A stretch of 64,000 nucleotides of DNA from Rotaria socialis (GCA_905331475.1 CAJNYU010000139.1:1-64000), one strand, 5' to 3'. Shown: positions 19,457 through 33,748, numbered from the stretch's first letter. Translations and numbers: made by a program. The notes: generated by a model not told the origin, from the letters alone.

Positions 19457-22115
19457 CTATTTGACAATAATCGTTATCGAGCGATTATTCATTATTAGTG
19501 GGAAATAACCGAATCGGGCGCATGTGAGAAGTACACCAGCAGCCATTTTATAGCCCCTTTTCACGTCAAGATAACATATGGGTTCAATATGCTCGAAAAA
19601 GTGAACAGGCGTCGTCAAAGTCTCACCTACTTGATTACATTCATGAACGTACAAATCTGACTGTGCTCGTAGCATTGATGTATTGATAGCACTTCGACAG
19701 ATTTCCTCTAAAATATTACACTTACTCTTGTTCCACGACATGTAATCATTACTGATATCCTTCGTTCCATTATAGAAAATAACCTGACGAGAAGTTGATG
19801 GATTGCTGCAATCATCGAGATATTTATCAAATAAATGAGCACGAGGTAAACAATACGAGATTTCGAAAGAGAAGCCACCACATACATACTCGTTTGACAA
19901 GCATAGACTATTTGGGCAATTTAACTCGTCAATACCATTTGAACAATGCCAAAATTCGTCACAACGGGTATATGGATTGTTGCATGGCCACAATTCACAA
20001 TTGGTTTCATCAGTTTCTGGAAAGTTCAATGACGAGGCTTTATAGTTATAGACTCCATTACATAGAACTGCAAACCGTACTAATCTTACTAGATCGAATG
20101 TATATGTATGTAATTCATCTTCTCCTAGATGACAGTCATTCTCTCCATTTCCAATTGCAACAGGCAATATACATTTGTTTGGATCTGATGTGCAAATAAA
20201 TCGATTTGAGTCGTTCAAATGACACGCATTAAAATATTCATCGTCATAGTACAAGCAATCGGCCATTCCATCTCCAACACATTACAGTGAAAATAAGATG
20301 TATTAATACATGATTTCTCTACATTTGTCTTCAAACATTTACGACCAAAATTCAGGAACGTTGATGGCAATTGATAAAAGTCCATATATTCGACATATTC
20401 TATTAGATTAGAAATATGGCAGCATGTAAGACTATTAACTATATTAATGGAGGTGATCGTAGCCAATAATGCAGGACATCGTTGTGCATCGAAACAAATA
20501 AAATCAGGTGCAGGGCTTGTTTGAAATTCACTTGTCGATCGATTTGTCAAATAAACGAATTGAAAAAATTCAAACATTGTCGGATTTTCAGGTATGACGA
20601 TCCATTCCATCATGCAATGCTGAGATAACGGTTGACAGCCTTCATCCCAAACATGATCAATAATCGATTCAAACGGTCCTATGTCTGCAGGACTAGGCTG
20701 CCCTAAAATGGATAATTTTGGTTTTTACAAGTAGAGACTGAGGGACATGTGTATCAAGACTTTCAGTGCGATTGTCTCATGTAAATTTATTCTAATATTT
20801 GCAAAATTGAGGCTTTCAATAGAATAAAAATACTGAAAATTGGAGATTATTCGGTATCTAGTTTTAAGTGAGCGATTGCATACAAGAGAACAGTGGTTTG
20901 CATATGCTCACCAGTTTTATTATTTTCTTCTCTGAATATCTTCTTACCTGTAGTTTCTGTTCGATTGGAGTACATAGCACATAGAAATGCATCCCGACAG
21001 TCAATGTCTGAGATATGATCCAGCGAAGTAAGGATTGAGCGTGAGAATTCTATATCTCGATAATTCGAACAGCTACGTATGAGATTAGGCAAATCAAAGG
21101 ACGATAAATATTGACCATCACCACATGAGAACGAGAAAGGATATCGAGTAGTACGTTCCTGGCATTGAAATGTTTGAATATTCGTACACTGGGGATTGAT
21201 CAACCAACTAAATTGAAAATTTTCCTCTTGCTCATCGCTACCATCTAGACAATCAGTACTTATTCTGTTGTCTTTAGCGAATTCTGCTGGAATACATTGA
21301 CCACCATAATGACATTGATATTCATGGTCGCTGCATTTAGTCATATCTAATTGATCACACCAACGTTCGTCTTCTCCATTCAAACAATCAGTTTTCCCAT
21401 CACAAATTTACCGCCAATCGAGACACCGAGGCCATAATTCTTGGTTGCAATTATCTAAGAATCGATAGCAAGAATCTGTAGTAACATTTTTAATGATTTC
21501 CGAATAATTGTTAAAAGTAGCTTCAACAATATCACTAAACGATATCGATACACTATGACCGAATTTATATTGACACATAGGACCAAACCATGGTGATTTG
21601 CATTGATAAAAAATATCTGAACTATCATTATTCATTTCATATTTTTCTGCAACATCAACTGGTGCAAGCCATGCGAGTAATTGTTCACTTGTGACATTTC
21701 GTTTTCTCAATTCATCAAAACTTATCCGTTGCGCTATATTCTCATGGTTAAGATGAGATTCTTGTTCCAATTCTTTATCATTATCAGGACGTCTACAGTA
21801 TGGAATTAAATGATAATTACGAATATAACTTCCACCTATTTCTCTGCCACCATCAACTAAATAAGCATATAAACAATCGAAGTCTAGATTAGACAGCTCA
21901 TGAATATCGGTATGATATAATGAATAATCACTATAGATTGAAAGGCAGTACATGAAAAATAACAGAATGTGTAGTATCGACATAACTTCAAAAGTTTGAA
22001 TCAATGACAAACTATTTTTCAGTGGCAAGATAAAATTAAATTGGCGTTTCTTCGCTAGGAAGTTGAGCAGTTGCATGAAATCATTGAAAAAGTAACGTGG
22101 AATATTTTTCTCCAA
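19457..22115 (-). pseudogene. LDL-receptor class A multidomain protein, broken
   Basis: The likely start is the Met at 21983, which opens a signal peptide (MSILHILLFFMYCLSIYS); the frame is open back to 22115. An N-terminal region of about 190 residues ends with CKSPWFGPMCQYKFG. Then come LDLa modules with the acidic calcium-binding tails C-x-DG-x-DC / DGSDE / GEDE (ICDGKTDCLNGEDE, CLDGSDEQ, MADCLYYDDE, DCHLGEDE, CSNGIDELNC). An intron lies at about 20703-20949. Two lesions: an in-frame TAA at 21408-21410 just before ICDGKTDC, and a one-base frameshift near 20265 inside another LDLa module. Bdelloid relatives, as I recall, continue into EGF-like and 7TM regions; here the frame ends beside the telomere-like tract, so the 3' part is missing. 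Either a pseudogene or an allele with assembly errors. Confidence 0.75.
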
Positions 22116-22758
22116 CTAAGTAAATTAACGTATGCTTGTCGAAAACTTACATGAGAAAGAGAAAGAAATTATTTATTGTCAGTAGCTAATGTAAATTCAA
22201 ACATAGAGTTACTGTTGGCAGAATTAAAAACAAAAATGCATTGATCTATTGAAATTTTACAATGTTTATAGTATATGTATGGAAGATTATTCAACTAGTC
22301 AGAACGACAAGTGCGCTATGAAACATAGTAAAAATAGTAAATACTGAAGAAAATTTGTGATAAACTAGTATCTTCACCGTTTGAAGAAGTTAGAGAAAAC
22401 AACGACATATTCTTAAATTTTAATTGTTAAAATTAAACTCCATGAGAGATTTTTTCTGCCACAATAAAACATGAATACAATCAGAATCGAAGAATAGATA
22501 ATTATTAAAAAACACCAATTCTAACCGTTCAGTTTTCTTTTGCATTTAGTTTTTTTTAAATGAGCCAATATAGCAAAATGTAAATAGGTTTTTGTCCGAA
22601 CATGGAATATTAATTCTAATAGTCGTTCTTTATTTCATAAAATATTTAGCAGAAAGTGCAACGAGAAAGACAAGGCAACACGTGAAGGGTCACATCATAC
22701 TGATCGAAAAACATGAGCAAACGAACTACAAAGATACATAAGGATCCTAGAATGTTCT
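22116..22758. other. Intergenic between LDLa gene and myosin 3' end
   Basis: AT-rich; contains the presumed 5' flank of the LDLa gene and the 3' UTR of the myosin gene. No additional gene seen. Confidence 0.6.
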
Positions 22759-25700
22759 TTAACGTGGACGAACTGAGCTTGAACGGATGGCGGATGCAGA
22801 TCGAACAATTGTTGACTCATGGTGTTCGTGCTAGAAAACGAAAAGAACGATGTAGATGATTATTCTGCGAATAAGAAAAAAAAGTTGCTTACTGATTCAC
22901 CGACGCGACCAACACTGACAGTTGAGCGAGTTTTGATGCGAAACTTTCCAAGTTGAGATTCGGCAATATTTGTGCGTTCAGCCGATTCCTCTGTAATACA
23001 ATATCTATCATAGTCATTTTTTTCATTTATCGTTTCTCAACCTACCGAGTTCAAGTTGACTCTTGCGATATTTAGCCAAATTGAGTGTAGCAATTTCCTC
23101 TGAACAATAGTAAGTCTTTGTTTTATACAACAAGCTGTAGATATCAAAAGTACTTACCAGTTTCTTCAACTTGTCGTTTGTAGACTTTGATTTTACTTTG
23201 TAATTTCTCAACAAGATCTTGTAAATGCAATTGATGTTTACGATCACTTTCAGCTTGAAAGGCGATTTCTTTCAATCGACGATCATTTTTACGTAATTCC
23301 TTGAGTGTTTCTTGATGACTGTGTTGTTCTGCTTCATTTTCAGCCTCTAATTCATGAATCTAGACAAAAAAAGCAGATCTTTTTTTCGTTTGAGATTCAC
23401 TTAACAACATACGCGTAATTCAAGTTTGGCCATGACACGTTTGTCACCTTTGTATGCATTACTTTCGGCCTCAGTGAGACGAGTTTGAAGGTTTTTAATT
23501 TGTACTTCAAGACCTTTACGTAATCGTTCAACACTAGAAGCATGTTCTTGTTCTAGACGTAGTTCTTCGGTGACACGAGCAGCGTCAGTAGCTGAAATAA
23601 TCTCAATATGAGTCATGAATTCTACCTATCAATGTTACTTACAAGCTTTCCTGGATATTTCTTCGCTACGTTTCAATTCACTGATAGCTTCATTCAAATC
23701 AGCTTCCATGGACGAAACTGCTGATTCCAATTGCCGTCTTTGTGAAGATATGTTAGCATTAATTGTACAAACTTCACTGATGCGATCAGCAGCTTCGTGC
23801 AATTCACTCTCAGCTGATCGGCGAGCTCGTTCGGCTTGTTCCAAAGCTGATCGTAATTCTTCTAATTCAGCAATCATACCACTGGCACGACGTTCAGCTG
23901 CCAAAGCAAGTTCATTAGCTCCATCACGTTGTTGCTGTAGTTCTTCGAATTGTATTTGTAACTCGGAAATATTCACTTGTAATCGTTTGAATGATTTCTG
24001 TAAGTCGGTGTTACTACGATTTGAATGATCAAGAGCAACTTCAAGTTCGTGGATGTCTGATTCGAGTTTCTTCTTCTGTTTCAATGCTTCAATTTTTGCA
24101 CGGGTTTCGCTTTCTAAGCTGGCACTCATGGAATCGAGAGCACGTGCATGATTTCGACGAGTGTTTTCGAATTCTTCTTCTTTCTCGTGAACGCGTCGTT
24201 CAATTTCTTGTCGGACGACACTCAATTCCAATTGAACACGTAATACTTTAGCTTCTTCTTGTTGAAGAGCTGATTCGGCTCCTTCCAAAGCAGTTTGCAT
24301 TTCTTCTTTTTCCAACTCAGCATGTTTACGAGCTTTTTGAATTTCGTGAACACTTGAATAATAAAATAACAAAAGATATTTTAGTTAAATTTAAAGATAT
24401 TTCTGTAAATTCAACACTTACTCTTTGCTGCCATCGGTCAATTGGCTGCTAAGATCCTGAACAGAACAACAAAGAGAAATAATTTCCAATCAACGTCAAA
24501 AAATAAGCAATTATGTACCTTGACTTCTTCAGCCAAGTTCTTGTTTTCTTTGCGTAAAGCATCAATTTGTTCATATGATTCTTCATATTGAACTCTGATT
24601 TTAAACAATTCAGTTGAGAATGATCGTGATTCCCTTTGTGAATTTTCAAGTTCAATACTGATATCTTCACATTTCTGTTTCCATTCGTTGATTAATTTGT
24701 CGAATTGTTTCTGTTTCTTATCCATGGATGATGCATCTAAAGAGAGAACGACACCCACTATGCGTTGCTTCTGTAATTAAATATGAACTCACTAGAGTTG
24801 GCACGTTCTACATCAACCATAAGATCTTCAACTTCGCCTTGAAGACGAATTTTCACTTTTTCTAATGCATTACATTTGGATATGGCTGCTTCGACTTGTT
24901 CTTCTGCTTCAGACAATTTCGATGCCAATTTACGTTTGGCTTCGTCGAGTTCTTCTCCGCGGGCTATGCCTGTAGAATAACGATATGCATAGAATACAAA
25001 AGTGAGATATGAAATTTATATCAATTAGACCTTCGGATTCATAGCGTGATTTCCATTGTTGAACTTCTGAAGTAAGTTTGATGACTAATTTTTGAAATTC
25101 AGCTCTGCTTTGTTGTTCTTCGTCGAGTTGCTCTCGTGCTTGTTCAAGATCAGCAGCTAAGTTACGTAATTGGGAACCTAAACAAAGAAATTAGTTAATT
25201 ATTGAGAAGTAAAAGAAATATTATCCGAAACTTACTCATTGGTCCCTTGCTTCTCAATTCGTCTTCGAGTATTCGTTTAGTTTCATCAAGTTGTGTTTGT
25301 AAAGTAATTTTGATCTTGGTTATTGAAATGATCTGAATTTGGATATCTTCGAATTGTTTGACTAATTCACAATTATCACTGGTTAATTTTGATTTCTTTT
25401 GATGAAGTTCATTGATTTGTCTGGCATGATCATCAATCTTGGCTTGCATTTCACCTAATTGTTGTTCCATTTGTTTGGACAGTTTCTCGGCTGTTGCTTT
25501 GCCTTTTTGAAGATGTTCGAGTTGTGAATGTAAATCATCGAAAGCTGATTTAGCTGTTTGTTTATCTTTCTCCAATTTATTTTTCAATTTTTGAAGTTGA
25601 TCAATTTGCTCACCCATTTCTAAAATGTGATAGACATGAGTAATCGTTTCTGTACCATTATCTATCATATCGATCAAACTTACCAGTCACAGCATCTTGA

Positions 25701-28700
25701 TGTTTCTTGCGTAGTTGAGCAGCAGTGGCTTCATGTTGTAAATTGGCTTCTTCCAAATCACGACGAAGTTTAGCCAGTTCTGCTTCTCGTTTCTTGTTCA
25801 TTTCAACTTGACTGGTTGTTGCTCCTCCGGCTTCTTCCAATCGATCGCCCATCTCATCGATTTCACGTGCCAAATCTGCTCGTTGTTTTTCTGTCTTTAC
25901 ACGTGTTTGACGTTCACTTTCGAGTTCTTCTTCCATTTCTTCAATACGATGTTGTAATTCTTTTATCTTTTTGCCAAGACCAGCTGCTTGACCTTGTTCA
26001 TCTTCTAGGCGAGTACTCATCTGTTGAATTTCTTGATCTTTACGTTTGAGATTCTCTTCAAGTTCACGTCGTGCTCGGTCGAGTTCTTCGAGGTTTCCTT
26101 GTGATGTTTTCAAGTCGACTTCTAGTTTTCGTTTAGATTTATCGAGATCAGCACGACCTTTCTTCTCGCGTTCCAAACCACCTTCAAGTTCGTCGAGTGT
26201 TTGTTCGAGTTTTGTTTTCAATTTATTCAAATGATTGACTTTGTCTTCTTCAGCTTGTAATTGTTCAGTGGTCTTGGCATTTTGTTCTTCTAAACGTTTA
26301 CGTTCTCGCGTTACTTTAGCAATGGATTCATCTTGATGGGCAATTTCGTCTTGTAGAGTATGAATTTGAGTATCACGTGTTTTGCATTCATTCTCGGCTT
26401 TATGTAAATTCAATCGCATGTCATCAATATCTTTCTTCAATCCATCCATTTCATGTTCCAATTTTTTCTTCTTATTGCTCAAATCTTGCGATGCTTGTGA
26501 TTCTTCACCGAAACGTTCTTCCATCTCTTTGATTTGTTGTTCAAGATCGGCTTTGTCAGTCACTGTTGAGAAGAAAAAAAAGATGGATGTTATCAATTTC
26601 ACTTTGAATATTTTTACATACACAATCGTGTAAGATGTTCTTCCATTCCTGATGAACCATTTCGTTCTGTTTCCAATTGATCATAAAGTTCTTTTTTCTC
26701 TAAAGAAAAATATCACCGGTTTAAATATCAAATACAAGATTTCCTTCTTTTGCTCTTTGTTTTACCTCTATTTAATTTATTAATACTATCTTCCATTTCT
26801 TTGCGTAATTTCTCTTCCTTTTCCAAAGCTTCTTTAAGTGCTTTGGATTCTTCTTCGAGTTTCTTCATATCTTCTTCTTGTCGAGCCACGGATAATAAAG
26901 GTTTGACTTTGGTATAGAGTTTCCACCAAGGCCAGTTACGTAATGATAAATATTTACGAAGATTGCGTTGAACAACGGACAAAGCCAAACGTTGTTCCAA
27001 CATATGTTTGAATTGTTTTTTCATGATATAACCACGAACTTGACCTTGTAAAGCAGCAATGATCTTTGACAAGGCTTGATCACGTAAATCTTCTAGAAGA
27101 CCGAGTGTTCCAGCTCTGAAGAAGACTTTTGTGACTCCACAACGGTACAAGTCTTCAGCTAACATAACATCTTTGTCTTTGAGAATATTCTCTGTTGCTT
27201 TCTTGGCATCAACGAAACCCTTTGGAATTGCATTGGGGGCCAAAATGGAGTAACGTTGTTTGAACTCCGAATAGATCATACGATTAGGAAAGCCTTTACG
27301 ACAGATACGAATGCCTTCTAATACACCGTTACATGTCAATTGATGCATAACTAAATGTGAATCAAGAACACCACCGGTCTTGATTTCATTCGGGATAATA
27401 CATCGGACAAAGTGAGGATGCGTTTGTTTCAAATTGACCATCAATTTGTTCAATTGTTCCTAAGAAAGTCATTCATAATTGTTAAACTGATTGTCAAAAA
27501 AGAATGTTAGAAACTTACTCGATGAGTAGCCGAGATTGTTTGCATACTGCCTCCTCCTTTCTTCTTACCACCGCCACCTTTGCCTCCTTCCTCTTCGAGA
27601 GCATCGGCAAAGAGATGACTCAACAAAACATTCTTCGATTTGGCGAAGAGTTGAGCACTAGAATAAGATCAACATTTTCTAAAGACGAAGATCAACAACA
27701 AACGAGTATACATACACAGTGGTATTAATGGGATCCTTGTTCTTTTCAAGCCATGATGTGGCCGTATAGGCAACAGAGCCTGCATAATGATGAATTTCGA
27801 AGTGAGCTTCTGCTTTTCCTTTGGCAGGTTTGGGTTTGCCGAATTGAGAATGTTTACCCAAGTGATTATTGTAAAGTTTTTCAACAAACGTCTTGTCTGA
27901 TGCCTTTGGTACGATACATTCTTCTTCAAGAATCGAAAGAATACCCATTGGCTAATATTCAAAGATAAGATATTGATATAGAAAACATCGGAGAGAATGC
28001 AATTAACTAACCTTTTCGATCAGTTCAAGACAAGCTTGTAAATCCATACCGAAATCGACGAACACCCAATCAATTTGTTCCTTCTTGTATTCTTCTTGTT
28101 CCAAGACGAACATGTGATGATTGAAGAATTGTTGAAGACGTTCGTTTGTGTAATTAATACACAATTGTTCGAATCCATTGAACTAAACGAGTATTCACAA
28201 TTTTTCACCCATGATTTCAAACAAAAAATTACTTACGTCGAAAATTTCAAACCCAGCAATATCAAGTACACCAATAAAATATTGACGTTTAGCTTTGACA
28301 TCGAGTGTCATATTGGCACGTTCGACTAACCAGCAAAACATGCGAAAGTAGATCTAATAAAGAAGAAATATAGTCAACACGAAAAAAGCAAAGAATTAGC
28401 ATTATATTAATCCAGAGAACAAAAATTAAAAACAATATTCTTCATCTATCACATTCGAAATAGTCTTTTTTAGATTTCGAAACAGATGAATAGATCACGA
28501 AACAAAAATTTCGTTATATTACTCTGATTACTATTATATAGATATAGCAGATTTTCACGTACCGATTTCGAAAGAGCACCGATCGAGTTGACAACTTGAT
28601 CTTTATTTTGACCTTTGTTAACATATTCATTACCGACCTAGATAAATGCAAGAAATCGTTATTGAATGACCAAGTAAAGCGTGTTCAAACCTTAATACGT

Positions 28701-31700
28701 GGCTTGAGTAAACCTTTAAGAAGATCAGCTGCTTCAACACCAAGTAAATGGGCCACCTTTTCAACATCTTCAGTGCCATCGGGTTCAGCTTGTTCTTCAC
28801 GAGGTCGCTGTTTCCATTGACCATTACCAAAGTGCATAATAGCTGCTGTACATTTGTACAAGTTTTTCTTTTCATCCTATGATTTTGAATAGAAGCGTGA
28901 TTTTTTTCAGAGGTTCTCTACCAATAGAAAATACAAACCTTGCTGAAACCGAGAACATCCATAGAGTCATCGGTCAATTTCATTTCTTCAGTATCATCAA
29001 TACCGTCGATGGTTAACATGCCTTGAGCAACGTAGAAATATTTCGAAGCGTCATTACCAATGAGACACTCGCCTACAAATAGATTAACAATTAAATAGAA
29101 TCTTCAAATTCGTACTATCGAAACTTACCGTGCATATCGGGGAAGGCATTCGAACACATTTGATAAAAAATGTGGTAATTACGTTCAGCTACAATGAGAA
29201 ATATCATAAATAAGCCGATAAAAAACACTAGAAACAAATCTACCTGGTTGCTAGAATAGAAATAAATAACACAATTGATTAAATAGAAAAAATTCTTTTG
29301 ATGGCAAGAAATTATACCTGAAAGATGACACGAGATTTTTCAAGTAAATATACTTCAATATCGGCACCAGCAATTTTACCCGTTGGACCAAAGTGAATTC
29401 GAATAAATTTACCCTAGGAAGGAAGAGAGAGAGAGAGAGACGTTGAAGCATGATTCTAACAAAATTTGAACGCATGCAAATCAAACATTTATGTTTCACC
29501 AGCACAATCAGATAGTGAATTAAAATACATATAACTAATATGAATTAGAGAGACAATATGCATGCAACCACTACCTACGCAATTTACATGAGCTTCGATT
29601 ACTTACGAATCAGAAGAATCAGTACTTGGAGTCAAGTTGGTATTGTGAAATTGGTGAAGAAAAGGCGTGAATGATTATCAGCAATAATCAGCTGAAGAGA
29701 GATTATATATTGTACAGTCAGTTTCTTCAAACGAAAAATATCCATTTTTCTCTTTTTGCAATGTTTCAGCGAATTTTATCTCTAAGAGGAAAAGATTCTT
29801 GCCAATGACAAATCTTTTTTTCCTTAGATAAATTTCTACGATTATGCAATACATTGAATAAATGGTCTTTTACAATAACAAAAAACATAGTATCCGCCTT
29901 TCATGTCTTTCTTCTAGTGAACGAGAGAGAATAGTGATCTTACGGGCAAAAAACATTAACAAATATAAGAAGATTGCATCAAGAAAACAATATGGAATTT
30001 CTTTTCGTTTAATCAGATACTTACGAAACGAGAAGAGTTGTTGTTTCGAGTAGTTTTTGCGTTACCATAAGCTTCGAGTACGGGATCTAATTTTAACAAA
30101 AAATGTGCATGTATAGGAATAAGTTTACAAATGTTTTTTAAATATTTTCTTACTGCAAGACACAATTTGATCTTCGAGTGTCATTGTTTTCTATTTGGAA
30201 TACAATGTTGAAATGAAATAAAAATGAAATAAATGATTAGTTACCGCCGCGCCCTCTTCCTTCTTTGTGCCGACAGCAGCGACCAAAGCAAAGTATTGAA
30301 TGACCTTCTTGGTGTTTTCTGTTTTTCCAGCACCTGATTCACCGGTAATCAACATGGATTGATTTTCACGATCTAAATAAAATGACATGTGCAGGTCAAT
30401 ATTGTACATAATTGTTATACCGATACAATGGTAAACAAAATAAGCATAGGTATTGTTCTCAAAGAATTTGTTTGTTTCGGAACCATGAGGGTTAAGCTTG
30501 ACGTCAGTCTGTCAGCTGGAGGCACGCCCATTTCATAAATAGGAAAAGTCAAAGTCGAGTTCGCTAAATGATACTTCAGCCTCGAACTATATTAAACATA
30601 TTGTTATCGTATTTGGCATCTAACTTTGTCTGGGAATCCCTGGAAAATAATTAACTTCGCTTGCCCGATCTCTATCTAAATAAGCAGCTGTGTTTATCAT
30701 TAATTATTTCAATTGACTACATGTGGACAAAAACCGCATATGGCATTATTCTATCGATTTGTAGTACATTTTGTTATTGTTACTCTTGATTGATACATAA
30801 ATGAGATTATTCAACGGAGCGTCCAATAAGCTATGAATTTGAAACCTTTGTGGTTAGTTTACTTAGATCATACAGAAAAATTGTCACGACATTCCGATTT
30901 CTCTATATCTTTTTGGACGTCCTATACTCTTCTCATCGACGAAGGAGAATATCATAATTGATGAAACTACATAAATCTTTTCTGTCATGATGGGATCTAA
31001 TATATTGTTTCGAAGTCATTTGTAATAATACGCGAAAAATAAAATTCTGATATGTTTAACTTACCGCGAAGCATGTTAGAATAGGCATTGTCAGAAATGG
31101 CGTACAAATGTGGTGTTACTTCAGTACGTTTTTTGCCACGATACATTAACACTACCTTCATGGTATAAATGGGTAGACGTTTGTATGGATTGATGACAAC
31201 GCAAAATAGACCCGAATAGGTCTAGAAAAATAAAATTTTAGGATATTACCAAAGAAAAACAAGAAAATAGACATACATAAATGAGCCATCGCGAGTATCG
31301 GTCACGTAAATTGGCCAAGACTGAGGCATCATTCAAATAAGTCAAATCAGCCATATCATCATAACAACAATATTTTGGCGGATTCATTTGTTGCACAAGG
31401 TCTGCTTTCAATGTAACATTCTTCGTAAGAAAAACAAAGTAAAAAAAATAAAAGTTAGAATGGTTAATGAACATATTTGAAAAGAAAATACGAACCTCTC
31501 CTTTAGCTGTTTTCACTACTACTTGATCGCCTTTGACTTCGACGATGTCACCAGCAACAAAAGATTCCTTTGGATCAGGTATCCAACATGCTTTCTTAGC
31601 ATCGAACGGTTGAGAACGAAGTTTCAATTTCTCTTCTGTTGGTAAAACTAAATATCTCAAAGCTTCTTTCAACTCTGGATCGTTGGCATCGTAACACATT

Positions 31701-31773
31701 CTTAAAAGAGAAGGAACAATATAAATTTCTCTCAATAGAATTTAAAAATTTATTCATACGCTTCGGCCGACAT
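22759..31773 (-). CDS. Muscle-type myosin II heavy chain
   Basis: Actin-based motor of thick filaments. The ATG at 31771-31773 (MSAEA) opens a 14-nt first exon. About two dozen exons follow, mostly with 45-70-nt introns, to TAA at 22759-22761 (C terminus …SIVRPR-like, SSSVRPR). In order: SH3-like N domain; P-loop [14 protein letters not shown] at about 30315-30350; Lys/Glu loop 1; loop 2 (Gly/Lys-rich, about 27535-27600); the thiol helix [16 protein letters not shown] (about 27290-27330); the IQ region [10 protein letters not shown]; and the neck end [15 protein letters not shown] long heptad coiled-coil tail runs from about 26880 to 23000 and ends in a short non-helical tailpiece. Domain order is complete. 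The largest introns are about 30410-31060 and 29415-30030. I saw no duplicated, mutually exclusive exons like those of insect Mhc, but did not test every intron. Two long ORFs antisense to the tail are shadows. Confidence 0.93.
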
Positions 31774-33748
31774 GATTGTTGTCTTCTTGGTTAATATTCA
31801 AAAAAAATATAGATATGATGATCTGTTGAAACAGATGTAATTTGTATAGCAGAGATGCCTTGTTGCCTTCAATATAGATGATCGTATGTACCCCGATTTC
31901 TCTCTACTAAGTGCTTATTTCATTCGTTGACAATGGCTTATATAGCCCTTTGCATTGGAATAAACAATATAAAAAAACGATTACCAAAAAAGGAGATTTA
32001 TCTATTCGGATTTATTTCCATCTATTCTATTTGTATCTGCTAGCCTGTACGACGAGTAATTTTACGCGTCGTTTTGATGACCTTGCAAGCGCCTTTGCGG
32101 TATAATATGACCAGATGTCGTTGCTCTGCTCGATTAGTCGTAGTATCAATAAGCAACAATGTATCAATTGTCCTTCTTTGCCGCTTAAGACTAATGATGT
32201 TTCCGATTGATAAGCTTTCGACCAGAATAAAAGAAAGAAGAACAAAAAAAAAACGATTTTCCATCTTGTTGACAAGCCACACAACTTGAGAATGTCAACC
32301 AAACAAACAAGGGATGTGCCAATGCACTCGTGCACAATTGAATGGTCGTTTCGGCACAAGCACATTTTCATCATGAAATGAGGATGCAGATTATATGTTG
32401 ATATTTTTGCAGTTAAGTCGTTTTCTCTCACTTCAATATTATAAAATTCTTTAAATATTTTTTAGTATAATTGTTACCACCGTGTATTCGCCGGTTTATA
32501 TCGTCGACGAGTTTCTCGTTTTGCATAAAGTCAAGACAAATATGACTGCTTGAAATAAGTAACTAACACTATAAAAGAAACTCTCAATCGCCTTGCAGAC
32601 CACATCGTTCTAAGTAATTTAAGAACTTCCAATGTCTTTTACTTTTTCACTATTAGCTCATCTATGAAAATCTAGTTTATCGCGAACCCTAACGTTCACA
32701 ACATTTCCGTATAACAGACTCAAAAATATTGATACTGATTAAAATACAAAAAGTTTTTTCATGAAAACAATAATCAAATGTATATTTCTCAATAGGAAAA
32801 ACAAATCATACATTAGTCAGATTCCGGTAGACTGATTGTCACTTTACAGAACAACAGTTTGATCCCTGGAAATAGAAAAGAAAAAGAATGCAGATGTGCC
32901 AGCGAATTGATTTGATTCACATATGCATATTGTAAATTTTTTAATTGGATATTCGTCCACATAATCTTAAAATGTCGCTGTTTCACCAAACAAATTGTTT
33001 TTATCAATATATAGGATCATTGACAGAATGTGCGGTAGGAAAAACAATTGTCAGTCTTCTTTCAATAATAAATTAGAAGAGAAAAAACAGTATTTTTTAT
33101 TATTACCATTTATCATCAGATGATGATCATACGAAAGCGATCCATGCAATACATGGGTCATTAGTAAGAAATAGAAAAGCGAGAACACAACAGACATTTT
33201 TATGACATCCATCTCTTTCGTTTCCCATCAATTGTTTCATAATAGATGAATTTGTATGCAATGCAGATTGTATACTGATGATATGTCATAATGATATTCT
33301 CGATATCGGTACAAAATGGGAACGGTAACTGGAGAACAGAACATTGCTTTGTCATCGGATAGACGTAAAAATCAACACTTACTCTAAGTTGTAAGAAATA
33401 CGTCCTTGAAAAGTTCTTTAAAGCTTATCAAGACATTGTTTACAGGGATATTCTAGGATGATAAATGTAAACAACAACATTTCAAATTCAATACAGATGA
33501 ATCAAGTTGTAGATTCATTAACTATTCTAATAATACTTTCAAGCTGTTGTCGTCGATAATAAATCAAGTTGTTTTTTACTTCCTCTGGCGTAAGTCAATT
33601 ATAAACATTCAAGCTAATGGATGTTATTCGTCTAAGTGATTTCTTTTGCTCTAAGCTCGTTCTTTTTAGCATTTGATCTAAAGTAGATTCATGAATCGTT
33701 TACCGTTCGAAGTCATATTAACTAAATATGCTCTCTCTCTCTCTCTCT
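31774..33748. other. 5' flank of myosin, no confirmed gene
   Basis: Probable promoter and 5' UTR of the myosin gene plus AT-rich spacer. It contains one possible small ORF (32040-32264, listed separately) and a CT microsatellite at 33730-33748. Confidence 0.5.
32040..32264 (-). CDS. Possible small secreted basic peptide (74 aa)
   Basis: From ATG at 32262-32264 (AAGATGG, a good initiation context) to TAG. The first about 18 residues are a signal-like hydrophobic stretch (MENRFFFVLLSFILVESLS). They are followed by a strongly basic segment with a KRQRR site, of the kind used by prohormone convertases, and KTTRKITRRTG at the end. It could be a neuropeptide or antimicrobial-type precursor, or chance. 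No homologue is recognised and no splice sites are needed. Confidence 0.25.
   Translation of the reverse strand: MENRFFFVLLSFILVESLSIGNIISLKRQRRTIDTLLLIDTTTNRAEQRHLVILYRKGACKVIKTTRKITRRTG

Noticed and set aside
23615-24251. Plus-strand Ser/Cys-rich frames of 86-137 residues
   Set aside because: Antisense shadows of the myosin coiled coil.
25816-26234. Plus-strand frames antisense to the myosin tail
   Set aside because: Shadows of Glu/Leu-rich coiled-coil coding sequence on the opposite strand.
29415-30030. Alternative myosin exon within a long intron
   Set aside because: I looked for a second copy of the neighbouring exon sequences and found none; the frames there lack myosin-like residues.
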